DNA from: KLAP211 sp964650085
Lineage (GTDB): Bacteria > Patescibacteriota > Dojkabacteria > J137
Direction of reading: 5' to 3'
Length of the DNA stretch: 14,440 nt
Assembly: GCA_964650085.1 (NCBI GenBank)
Contig: CAZYSE010000028.1
Location: 1-14,440 of the forward strand
The position numbers and the translations under genes were made by a program. The first letter of the stretch is position 1. Each line of letters opens with the position of its first letter. Shown in pieces: positions 1 to 7,255 of this stretch. The notes under the pieces were generated by a model, which ran no database searches, was not told the DNA's origin, and saw only the letters and a program-made list of their open reading frames with translations.

Positions 1-2
1 AC

Positions 3-341
3 ATGGACATTAACCTCGGAAATATTTATTGGCTACAACTAGAAGAAAGTGTAGCTCATCCCTATGTCGTTATTCGATTGTCTTCACTTACTGCAGACGT
101 TTGTGCCCTCACAACGAATCAGAATAAATCGAACATGCCAGGAAACGTTATTCTAGATTTCGGCGAAGGAGATTTAGAAAAACAGAGTATTGTAGAAGTA
201 TCCAAAGTAGCGAGGGTAAATAAATCCTACCTTACAAAGTTTGTTGGAAAATTATCGGAAGAAAGAGTCGAAGAAATACTTAAGGGTATTCGTTTCCTGA
301 AGACCACGTATTTCGAAAATCGAGGTATAATCCAAACATGA
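3..341 (+). CDS. PemK/MazF-like protein (type II toxin family)
   Basis: A 112-residue protein with the PemK/MazF layout. The N-terminal strand GNIYWLQL corresponds to the family's GDIYW start. It is followed by HPYVVI (where typical members have RPVVVI), a central CALTTN strand with MPGNV, then KQSIVEVSKV and a C-terminal helix LSEERVEEILKGIRFL. Family members are usually mRNA-cleaving toxins paired with a small antitoxin. Here no antitoxin lies downstream, and only 2 bases are visible upstream, so a partner could precede the window. The usual Arg of the RP motif is replaced by His (HP), so catalytic activity is uncertain. The start at 3 places the conserved GNIYW at residue 6, as expected, although a start further upstream cannot be excluded. 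Its TGA stop overlaps the next start (ATGA). I am fairly sure of the family, not of the toxin role. Confidence 0.72.
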   Translation: MDINLGNIYWLQLEESVAHPYVVIRLSSLTADVCALTTNQNKSNMPGNVILDFGEGDLEKQSIVEVSKVARVNKSYLTKFVGKLSEERVEEILKGIRFLKTTYFENRGIIQT

Positions 342-775
342 AAAGATTGAATTCTAAAAGATTTTATGTAGTTTTGGTATTTTTAGTTTTGTACCTACTA
401 ACTTTTGTCGCTTTGCTCACAACATTCAAATATAACCAATACACTCCCAATCCGTACAGTTTCCCAATAAGTTCTGAGGTCACTCAAAATGTTGAGGTTA
501 ACCCTGCGACTAATCTGACTACTCAAAAAGTTTGCGGAGACAACCAGGAAATTGGACGATTCTGCAATAACTGCAAAACGGCGCAAGTGACCTACACTAA
601 AGCGGACTGTTCTCAGTATCAAACTTTTCCTTACGACGTTAACTGTTCACACTTGTGTGGGCCTGCAGGGCCAAGTCTAGAGGAAATGGTTCAACTTTTT
701 AAACGCAAGGTTGAGTGCAGGGTATTGTTAAACCCAACTCCAGAATGTGTCGAATTCCTGTTGGCTAATCCGTGA
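338..775 (+). CDS. Small membrane-anchored, cysteine-rich extracellular protein (unrecognised)
   Basis: A 145-residue protein I do not recognise. A positively charged N-terminus (KRLNSKR) leads into one hydrophobic helix at about residues 9-30. The remaining ~115 residues would lie outside the membrane. That part holds eight cysteines (66, 76, 79, 91, 103, 107, 127, 137), an even number spaced like a disulfide-bonded domain, with CNNC at 76-79 and CSHLC at 103-107. No lipobox is seen; the helix acts as a signal anchor or uncleaved signal. The start overlaps the upstream PemK-like stop by 4 bp (ATGA), so the two are probably translationally coupled. A weak GAGG lies 13 bases before the ATG. 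The gene ends in two consecutive in-frame stops (TGA TAG). CNNC could alternatively be a metal or redox motif, but no thioredoxin-like fold is evident. Confidence 0.7.
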   Translation: MKRLNSKRFYVVLVFLVLYLLTFVALLTTFKYNQYTPNPYSFPISSEVTQNVEVNPATNLTTQKVCGDNQEIGRFCNNCKTAQVTYTKADCSQYQTFPYDVNCSHLCGPAGPSLEEMVQLFKRKVECRVLLNPTPECVEFLLANP

Positions 776-797
776 TAGAGAATATTGTCTATTACTT

Positions 798-806
798 TGA
801 TAAAAT
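798..806 (+). promoter_or_regulatory. Extended -10 promoter element (TGATAAAAT)
   Basis: TG-A-TAAAAT matches the extended -10 form TGnTATAAT, with 27 bp between it and the ATG at 834. No convincing -35 is seen at the expected distance, which extended -10 promoters tolerate. The expected transcript start near 813 leaves a leader of about 20 bases without a Shine-Dalgarno sequence. Confidence 0.5.
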
Positions 807-833
807 TATTGCAATACTTTTAAGTTAAATTTT

Positions 834-1271
834 ATGCCAACAAAACCAACAGAAACATTCTCAGAAGTAGAAAAAGAAGCAATGAGAAATAGAGCAAAGG
901 AGCTAAGAGCAGAAGCGAAATCTAGTAAAAATAGAGAACAAGGAGAAAAAGATATTCAAGCAGCCATTGCTGCTATGAAAGAACCAGATCAAATTCTTGC
1001 AAAGCGAATTCATCAGCTAGTAACGACCACAGCTCCAGAACTGTTCCCAAAAACCTGGTATGGAATGCCTGCTTACGCCAATAACGATGGTAAAGTAATT
1101 TGTTTTTTCCAAGCCGCTAGTAAGTTCGAAGCTAGATACGCATCATTCGGTTTTAACGATTCGGCAAATATTGACGATGGAAATATGTGGGCAACTGCTT
1201 TCGCACTTATAAACCTTGCATCTGCGGAAGAGGATAAGATTGTAAAACTAGTGAAGAAGGCTGTAAGCTAA
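834..1271 (+). CDS. DUF1801 / YdhG-like protein
   Basis: A 145-residue soluble protein. The N-terminal ~50 residues are a charged, probably coiled helix (SEVEKEAMRNRAKELRAEAK). They are followed by the DUF1801 core: KRIHQLVTTTAPELFPKTWYGMPAYA, then KVICFFQAASKFEARYASFGF, a DDGNMWATAFAL segment, and a closing helix ending VKKAVS. The TWYGMPAYA and FFQAASKF strings are characteristic of this group. The YdhG/DUF1801 fold is small and alpha/beta; a relative in Bacillus is linked to intracellular iron handling, but the biochemical role of this branch is not established. There is no signal peptide or membrane helix. The gene has its own promoter element, is separated by 58 bp from the preceding gene, and overlaps the convergent ABC-F gene by 4 bp at its 3' end. 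Confidence 0.85.
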   Translation: MPTKPTETFSEVEKEAMRNRAKELRAEAKSSKNREQGEKDIQAAIAAMKEPDQILAKRIHQLVTTTAPELFPKTWYGMPAYANNDGKVICFFQAASKFEARYASFGFNDSANIDDGNMWATAFALINLASAEEDKIVKLVKKAVS

Positions 1272-3091
1272 GCCGTAGCTTCTAACCATTCCTCGGTCTT
1301 CTGTTCAATCTCAAGATTAATATCTCTAAGTTCCAAGTAAAGGGCATTAATCTGATCCGAACTTAAGTCTACACGACTCAATTTAGCAGTCACAGCATCA
1401 CGTTTCTTTTCAAGGCTATTGATTTTCTTCATCAACTCTCGCTCGTTATTTGCATTAGGTAGTCTCTCAGTTTTTTCGATCTTCATTTGTTCGATCTTCG
1501 GATTTTCATCATCTATAGGCATAACTTCTCTATACTGAGAATAGTTTCCTGGGAAATTCAAAATTTCACCATTCCCTTTAAACACGAACAAATGGTCTAC
1601 AACTTTGTCCATGAAATAACGGTCGTGGGAGATTATAATCAAACATCCTTTGAATTCTCTTAAAAAGTCTTCAAGAACATTCAATGTCAAAATATCGAAA
1701 TCGTTTGTGGGTTCGTCCAAAATCAAAAAGTTTGGATTCATCATCAAAATCTTAAGTAGATTGAGCCGTTTTTTCTCCCCACCACTTAACTTAGAAACTA
1801 ACACCTGCTGGCTAATTGGAGAGAACAAAAATCTTTCTAGCATTCTAGCTGCGCTAACTTCAGTACCATCCGAAAGCTTCACATAATTGGCAACCGCTTT
1901 TACAGAGTCGATTACTTTTTCGTTTTCTTTAATTTCAATTCCAGTTTGAGTGTAGTAACCAAATGTAACAGATTCACCTTTTACGATTTTGCCTGAATCC
2001 AATTCTTCTTTACCCATTATCAAATTTAGAAACGTTGACTTACCAACTCCATTCTTTCCGATAATTCCTACTTTCTCGCCACGATTAAAACTATAGCTAA
2101 ATTTATCGAGAATCTTTTTATCACCATATGATTTTGATAAATTATGCATTTCTAGAATCTTAGCTCCCATATACGTTCCCACAACATCCAAACTCACTTT
2201 TTCTGTCACGTGCTTTCGTTTTAGGTTAGCCTTATCCAGATTGTAATCCCTTACTCTAGCTGTAGATTTTGCTTGTCTTCCTCGTGGTTGTTTTTTAACC
2301 CATTCTAATTCTTTCTTCAAAAGCGCTGATGTTCTATCAATATTAGTGTTTTCCTGCAGTTCTCTTTCAGCTTTCTTTTCCAAATAATATGAATAGTTTC
2401 CTTTGTAAGTAAACACTTTCCCGCCAACTAGTTCGATAATTTGATTACAAACTCTTTCTAGAAAATATCGGTCGTGAGTGACCATCAGTAAAGTAATATT
2501 TTCATCCTGAAGATATTCTTCCAACCAGTCGATCATTTCTAAATCGAGATGGTTTGTAGGTTCGTCCATTATTAAAAAGTCGGGTCTATCAATCAATATT
2601 TTTGCTAACGCCACTCGTTTCTTTTGTCCTCCAGAAAATGTTGAAATCTTGTCGTGTAAATTATTCAAATTTAGATGCTTTAGAACATCTTGAATCTTTT
2701 CCTCGTATTCCCAAGCATTTGTGTTTGTCATCGCGTCGAATGCGATTTGCATTTTATCCATATCCTCAGGCGTATCCAAGCTTTCTTTGTAAAGTTTTAC
2801 TGCTTTTATGATTGGAGATTCGGAGTCGAACAACTCCTCCATAACTGTGGAATTTAAGTTCAGCGCTGGTTCTTGTTCTAGAAAAGCCGTCTTTACACCT
2901 TTTTGCTTTGTGATTTTTCCGCTATCGTAAACTTCTACTCCCATTATTATGCTGAGCAGAGTAGACTTTCCAGTTCCGTTCTGTGCAACCAAAGCTACTT
3001 TATCCCCTTCGTTTATAGAAAAAGAGATACTGTTTAGTATCGTTCGGTCGTTAAACGACTTTGTTAAATTGTCAGCTGTTATGTAACTCAT
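1268..3091 (-). CDS. uup: ABC-F family ATPase, Uup type
   Basis: A 607-residue cytosolic protein with two ABC ATPase domains and no membrane segment, as in ABC-F proteins that act on ribosomes. Domain 1 has the Walker A AQNGTGKST (residues 36-44), signature FSGGQKKR and Walker B LIMDEPTNHLD. Domain 2 has GKNGVGKST, signature LSGGEKKR and LILDEPTNDFD. The inter-domain linker carries ELEWVKKQPRGRQAKSTARVR, resembling the Uup linker. The last ~65 residues form a charged coiled coil (ERELMKKINSLEKKRD onward) matching the Uup C-terminal DNA-binding extension. Both catalytic glutamates are present. Walker A of domain 1 starts with Ala where Gly is usual, a variant also found in other lineages. Uup proteins are linked to ribosome quality control and to suppression of transposon excision. 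The start ATG has no Shine-Dalgarno sequence but sits 27 bp after an extended -10. Confidence 0.93.
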   Translation of the reverse strand: MSYITADNLTKSFNDRTILNSISFSINEGDKVALVAQNGTGKSTLLSIIMGVEVYDSGKITKQKGVKTAFLEQEPALNLNSTVMEELFDSESPIIKAVKLYKESLDTPEDMDKMQIAFDAMTNTNAWEYEEKIQDVLKHLNLNNLHDKISTFSGGQKKRVALAKILIDRPDFLIMDEPTNHLDLEMIDWLEEYLQDENITLLMVTHDRYFLERVCNQIIELVGGKVFTYKGNYSYYLEKKAERELQENTNIDRTSALLKKELEWVKKQPRGRQAKSTARVRDYNLDKANLKRKHVTEKVSLDVVGTYMGAKILEMHNLSKSYGDKKILDKFSYSFNRGEKVGIIGKNGVGKSTFLNLIMGKEELDSGKIVKGESVTFGYYTQTGIEIKENEKVIDSVKAVANYVKLSDGTEVSAARMLERFLFSPISQQVLVSKLSGGEKKRLNLLKILMMNPNFLILDEPTNDFDILTLNVLEDFLREFKGCLIIISHDRYFMDKVVDHLFVFKGNGEILNFPGNYSQYREVMPIDDENPKIEQMKIEKTERLPNANNERELMKKINSLEKKRDAVTAKLSRVDLSSDQINALYLELRDINLEIEQKTEEWLEATA

Positions 3092-3118
3092 AATTTTGGG
3101 ATGTATTTGGTACCTTGC

Positions 3119-3127
3119 ATTTTAGCA
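3119..3127 (-). promoter_or_regulatory. Extended -10 promoter element for the ABC-F gene (TGCTAAAAT)
   Basis: On the minus strand TG-C-TAAAAT lies 27 bp before the ATG at 3091-3089, the same spacing as the element before the gene at 834. A second -10-like hexamer, TATAGT, lies just upstream. No clear -35 is seen. Confidence 0.5.
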
Positions 3128-3211
3128 CTATAACGAGGCTTTGATTTCGGAAATTGAGTTCTAAAACATTTTTCTATTCATGCTATTGAAAGTGCCAAAT
3201 CATCGACGCGT

Positions 3212-3281
3212 CCTATAGTAATTTTTAAAACTCTTTAATGTCCTTTGAGAAACGACCTATAGTTTTTAAAAACTCGAATGA
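3212..3281 (+). repeat. Imperfect direct repeat in the divergent intergenic region
   Basis: CCTATAG followed by a T-run, AAAA, CTC and AATG occurs twice, starting at 3212 and 3256 (44 bp apart). The copies differ by a 2-base insertion and a few substitutions. They lie in the middle of the 320-bp gap (3092-3411) between the divergent ABC-F and surface-protein promoters. They could be paired operator half-sites or simply AT-rich drift. The rest of the gap holds the two promoters, an 8-bp perfect inverted repeat with a 3-base loop at 3296-3314 (AATTACTT/AAGTAATT, no T-run after it), and no credible gene. Confidence 0.4.
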
Positions 3282-3351
3282 AAGAATTTCGTAACAATTA
3301 CTTCCAAAGTAATTAAATTTCTTCTATATTATTTAGGTAGACCCTGCACGG

Positions 3352-3379
3352 TTGACTAATAATATTCCTTGTTTATACA
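3352..3379 (+). promoter_or_regulatory. Sigma-70-type promoter of the large surface protein
   Basis: TTGACT (3352-3357) and TATACA (3374-3379) are separated by 16 bp. Transcription would begin near 3386, giving a leader of about 26 bases before the ATG at 3412. This is the best -35/-10 pair in the window. The leader has no Shine-Dalgarno sequence. Confidence 0.6.
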
Positions 3380-3406
3380 AACATTTTTATTCGTATTATT
3401 AGTTAA
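3352..3406. repeat. Inverted repeat spanning the surface-protein promoter
   Basis: The left arm TTGACTAATAATA (3352-3364) and right arm TATTATTAGTTAA (3394-3406) are complementary at 12 of 13 positions with a 29-bp spacer. The left arm contains the -35 box and the right arm ends 5 bp before the start codon, so the arms bracket the whole promoter and start site. The left arm would not be transcribed, so if it functions it would be as DNA (an operator pair), not as an RNA hairpin. Confidence 0.4.
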
Positions 3407-3411
3407 TCTAT

Positions 3412-6400
3412 ATGAAGCACAGGTTCCAATTCCCCAAACTTTCTGTTCTAGCTCTTGCTGTTTTTACTGCTTTCAATCCACTTTTTGGACTAGGTAGTTT
3501 AGTATTTAAAGTTTCAGCAGCTGCACCACCAGAACCGGTAACTGTTTTTGAAGTCCTAGCTGTTGGAGAAAGTGCGACCGTACTAACACCAACGACAGGA
3601 AATACTACTACCAACCATAACGGTTCTGAGTGGTACTATGATACCTCCTCATCGATGGGATTTGCTCTTGGAGGTGACACAGTTCAATTAAGCTCTGCAG
3701 ACGTTGAAGGTTTTAACGCTGAGTACAGGTTATCTTGGCACTTACAAAATGGAGACACAATGTATGGAGGATACAGAGCTGGAGCTGAGACCGGTCTAAA
3801 TAGTAGCGAAACTTGGTATAAATATGTTTATGAAGCAAATGTACTTCCAGCTTACTACCCTTCAGGACCACAAACTAATGTACCAGAAACAGACCTAATT
3901 GGTTGGTCTCTTTGTTACATTGGGCAATACGCAGAGGATGATGTTAATCTTCCAACTTTATGGACTGCTTGTGATGGAACGTATTTAATGTACGCTGGGG
4001 CAGAAGGAGCATTTAATCGAATTGATGTAGAAGCAGATAGCGCTTCAATTTTAAATACACCAGGAGGATCACAGGAGGCTACTCCTAAAATTTTTGTTGG
4101 TGAGGAATTAGATTTAACACTCTACGAGACAGATGGTTCAACAGTGATCCCATGGTCTGACTTTATAGTCTTTATTTCAAACTGCGATGCTTCTAGTTGT
4201 TCTTTACCTGCTAATCCAGTTTCGGATCCAGGTGCTTGGGATGTGGGAACACCTTTTGAAAATTCTTATACAATTCCTGGTAGCGCCGAAGACAAGTACT
4301 TAACTTTCTATGTAGCTGACGATGCTACATTTTTACCTGTTGGAACAAATTTCATAACAATTACAGTTTCACCTACTCCTGCAAATGTAACAATATCAGA
4401 TTGTGAAGAGTTGCAAGAAGTAAACAATGGTGGGTTGCTGGATAACATATCATTAGGAAACGACATCGACTGTTCGGACACTATAAACTGGAACGGTGGA
4501 GAAGGATTTGTGCCGTTAGGCGATGAAACAAATCGATTTGAAGGTTCATTTGATGGAAACAATTTTGCAATTACAGATCTTTACATAAATCGAGTTTCAG
4601 ACTACCAAGGTTTATTTGGAGTTATTGAAGATGGAGCAACAGTTCAAGATTTGGTTTTGGAAAATGTAAGTATTACTGCTGATGATTTTGTTGGAGGTTT
4701 AGCTGGAGCTTTAAGTGGAACAGTAACAAATGTTCATGCATCTGGAGTTGTGACTGGAGATGAAGAAGTTGGAGGATTAGTGGGAAGTCATATTGAACCA
4801 ATGGGTAGTGGATCTTCAAGTCCACTAGTTTACACTTGGAATGGAACTGAATATGAATATATTGCAGATGTTGGAAGAGGCTTGCCAAGAAATATTGTAG
4901 GAGACGACTATGCTCAAATTGATAATGATCAATTAGTTGTCAAAGATGGAAAATATTCAATCAACATTTCTCAAGAGTACAACGAAATTGTTTACTACGA
5001 TGAATTAGATTTAAGAACATTTGATCACGCTCCGGGCTATAGAGTTTTGACTTCTACAGTTAGAAACGACGATAATTTCTACACCGTGAGCGAAACTCCA
5101 AGCCATCAACTTGTAAGCTGTTCAGACATGCATGCTAACGATTGTTTGGCAGACTTGCAAAGCAGCGACGATCTGTGGAGTCAAAAATATGACGACAATT
5201 TAAATGAGTGGACAATGAACTTTGGAGATCTATCGGGCGCATCAAGAATTCAATTGTTGGTTCAAGGAGCAAGAGACTTCTCGATTGATGGGACAACATT
5301 AAGGTATGTTCAGGTTAGGGACGAAGGAGGAAACTGGGTTGACGCATACTCTAGTGGAGAACTTTCTTCGCTTGGAGGAACTCCATTAACTAAGGTGATT
5401 GATTTAACTGATGAGTTTATAAACGGCTACGAAGTTAAAGTTGGGTTTGATAGAACAAGAATGAATTACTTTGCTATCGATACTTCCCCAGCGATTCCTT
5501 TTGTAGAAACTTCAAATCATCCAGAAAATGTTGAATTATCTTTCCGAGGTTACACAGAAATCGACAAAGAATTCTACTGGAATCATGATTACGAAAATGT
5601 TTCTCCTGTACCAGAAGAATTGTTCGCAAGCCAAACAGGATACTTTACTAAGTACGGAGAAGTTACTCCATTGCTTCAAGCAACAGATGATAAATTTGTA
5701 GTAATGCATCACGGAGATCATATGGCGATAGAATTCCCTTACACTGAACCTGCAGAGGGAACAGAAAGAAGTTTTGTACTGTACAACTGGGTTACTTTCA
5801 AACACGCAGAAATTGGAGAAGTTGGTAGAACTGTTGAACCATTGCCATTTAATGGAATGAGCGTTTACCCTTATCCGGATACAGAAACATATCCTTTGAC
5901 TCCTGAAAATGTTGAGTACTTAAGAAATTGGAACACGAGATTTATTGATGGATCGATATCAGAGAGTAGTACTATCATCAGGTCTTCATCAAGTGCTACA
6001 GTTTATGGAGATGAAACAGTGGGAGGTCTAGTTGGTTACAACGAAAAAGATATTTTAGGTTCAAAAGCAACTGGAAACGTTATGGTTGGCGATTATGACT
6101 ACTCAACGGCAGGAGGCTTAGTAGGATACAACGATAATGATGGATATATCTTTGAATCATTCGCAACAGGAAACGTGATTGGAGACATTCTTGGTGCTGG
6201 AAGAATGGGAGGTTTAGTTGGTAGAAACGAAGCTGTTATTGAAGAAAGTTACGCAACTGGTAATGTTACAGGTAGAGAAAAACTGGGTGGTTTAACTGGA
6301 GGAAACGGAGGAGATATTATTAACTCATTCGCACGAGGTAATGTTACTGGAGAATATGATATTGGAGGACTTTCGGGAAGAAATGGAGGTGACCTAATTG

Positions 6401-7248
6401 ATTCATACTCAACAGGTCTTGTTGTTGGTACAGGACCAAACATTGGAGGATTACTTGGTTACTACAGCGGAGATATTGAATTCTCATTCTGGGATTCTCA
6501 AACTACCGGTGCTTCAGATGCTTGTGGAAATACAGATTGTTCTACCGAAGCATTTAGTAAAAATTCTGCAGAAATGAAAACAGATGCTACATTCACAACT
6601 GATTTAGGTGGAGATAGTTGGGACTTTGCTACTGTTTGGGGTAGAACAGATTCAATAAATGACGGGTACCCATTCTTACTATGGCAAGCTGCAGATGCAG
6701 ATGCTGATGGTGTGGATAACAACATCGAAGATGCTGCACCAAACAATGGAGATGCGAATGATGATGGAATTCCAGACGCAGCCCAAGAAAATGTTGCAAG
6801 TTTTGTAAATACAGTTAGCGAAGAATATTCAGTATTAGAAGTTCCAGCTGCTTGCGTAATTACTAGCGTAAATGCTCAAGCTGAATCTGTAAATACAGTA
6901 GCCGACTCTGGTTATGATTATCCAGCTGGATTCATGAACTTTGTAATTGATTGCGGCACTCCAGGATTTGTAGCAGACATTATAGTTTACAACTTTGGAG
7001 TTGCGGATGAGGATTACATTTTAAAGAAATACAATCCATCAAACAGCAGTTACACAAATATTACAGCAGTCTTTACCACAGATACAATTGGAGGACAGTC
7101 TGTAGTGGTGGCTTCTTACCAAGTAACTGACGGAGGTTTGTTCGATCTAGACGGATTAGTTAATGGAATTATTGTTGACCCTATCGGATTTGGCTTCTTA
7201 GCTTTTGGAGTTCCAAACACTGGATTCGGAGGGCTAAGTAAGAGATAA
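3412..7248 (+). CDS. Giant secreted surface protein: GLUG beta-helix with nested module, calcium-type repeat, choice-of-anchor U
   Basis: A 1278-residue exported protein. Residues 1-36 form a signal peptide (KHRFQFPK, hydrophobic core, cleavage near VSA). Residues ~40-325 are an unrecognised beta-rich region. From ~325 comes the GLUG leader (LGNDIDCS, FDGNNFAITDLYINR), with GLUG units DDFVGGLAG and VGGLVGSH to residue 460. Residues ~464-843 are a separate module (PLVYTWNG, TPLLQATDDKFVV, VEPLPFNGM, NWNTRF) resembling the tail of CRTAC1/ASPIC-UnbV-type proteins. GLUG units resume at ~870 (VGGLVGYN) and continue to ~1045 (GGLVGRN, GGLTGGN, GGLSGRN, GGLLGYY). Residues ~1095-1122 are a calcium-type acidic repeat (DADADGVDNN, DANDDGIPD), followed by choice-of-anchor U (~1126-1262). 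The C-terminus is VPNTG (1267-1271) plus FGGLSKR, with no membrane helix. The sortase gene follows after 7 bp. The ligand is unknown. Confidence 0.88.
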   Translation: MKHRFQFPKLSVLALAVFTAFNPLFGLGSLVFKVSAAAPPEPVTVFEVLAVGESATVLTPTTGNTTTNHNGSEWYYDTSSSMGFALGGDTVQLSSADVEGFNAEYRLSWHLQNGDTMYGGYRAGAETGLNSSETWYKYVYEANVLPAYYPSGPQTNVPETDLIGWSLCYIGQYAEDDVNLPTLWTACDGTYLMYAGAEGAFNRIDVEADSASILNTPGGSQEATPKIFVGEELDLTLYETDGSTVIPWSDFIVFISNCDASSCSLPANPVSDPGAWDVGTPFENSYTIPGSAEDKYLTFYVADDATFLPVGTNFITITVSPTPANVTISDCEELQEVNNGGLLDNISLGNDIDCSDTINWNGGEGFVPLGDETNRFEGSFDGNNFAITDLYINRVSDYQGLFGVIEDGATVQDLVLENVSITADDFVGGLAGALSGTVTNVHASGVVTGDEEVGGLVGSHIEPMGSGSSSPLVYTWNGTEYEYIADVGRGLPRNIVGDDYAQIDNDQLVVKDGKYSINISQEYNEIVYYDELDLRTFDHAPGYRVLTSTVRNDDNFYTVSETPSHQLVSCSDMHANDCLADLQSSDDLWSQKYDDNLNEWTMNFGDLSGASRIQLLVQGARDFSIDGTTLRYVQVRDEGGNWVDAYSSGELSSLGGTPLTKVIDLTDEFINGYEVKVGFDRTRMNYFAIDTSPAIPFVETSNHPENVELSFRGYTEIDKEFYWNHDYENVSPVPEELFASQTGYFTKYGEVTPLLQATDDKFVVMHHGDHMAIEFPYTEPAEGTERSFVLYNWVTFKHAEIGEVGRTVEPLPFNGMSVYPYPDTETYPLTPENVEYLRNWNTRFIDGSISESSTIIRSSSSATVYGDETVGGLVGYNEKDILGSKATGNVMVGDYDYSTAGGLVGYNDNDGYIFESFATGNVIGDILGAGRMGGLVGRNEAVIEESYATGNVTGREKLGGLTGGNGGDIINSFARGNVTGEYDIGGLSGRNGGDLIDSYSTGLVVGTGPNIGGLLGYYSGDIEFSFWDSQTTGASDACGNTDCSTEAFSKNSAEMKTDATFTTDLGGDSWDFATVWGRTDSINDGYPFLLWQAADADADGVDNNIEDAAPNNGDANDDGIPDAAQENVASFVNTVSEEYSVLEVPAACVITSVNAQAESVNTVADSGYDYPAGFMNFVIDCGTPGFVADIIVYNFGVADEDYILKKYNPSNSSYTNITAVFTTDTIGGQSVVVASYQVTDGGLFDLDGLVNGIIVDPIGFGFLAFGVPNTGFGGLSKR

Positions 7249-7255
7249 TCGATTC

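Noticed and set aside
800..835. ATAAAATT/AATTTTAT pairing that would cover the start codon at 834
   Set aside because: The left arm coincides with the -10 element and would lie before the transcript start, and AT-rich 8-mers match easily by chance.
1265..1281. AAGCTA/TAGCTT stem (5-base loop) over the convergent stop codons as a bidirectional terminator
   Set aside because: The stem is only 6 bp with no T-run on either side, so it does not meet the form of an intrinsic terminator.
3296..3314. Perfect AATTACTT/AAGTAATT hairpin as a terminator
   Set aside because: It is AT-only apart from one pair, has no following T-run, and lies between divergent promoters where no transcript needs ending.
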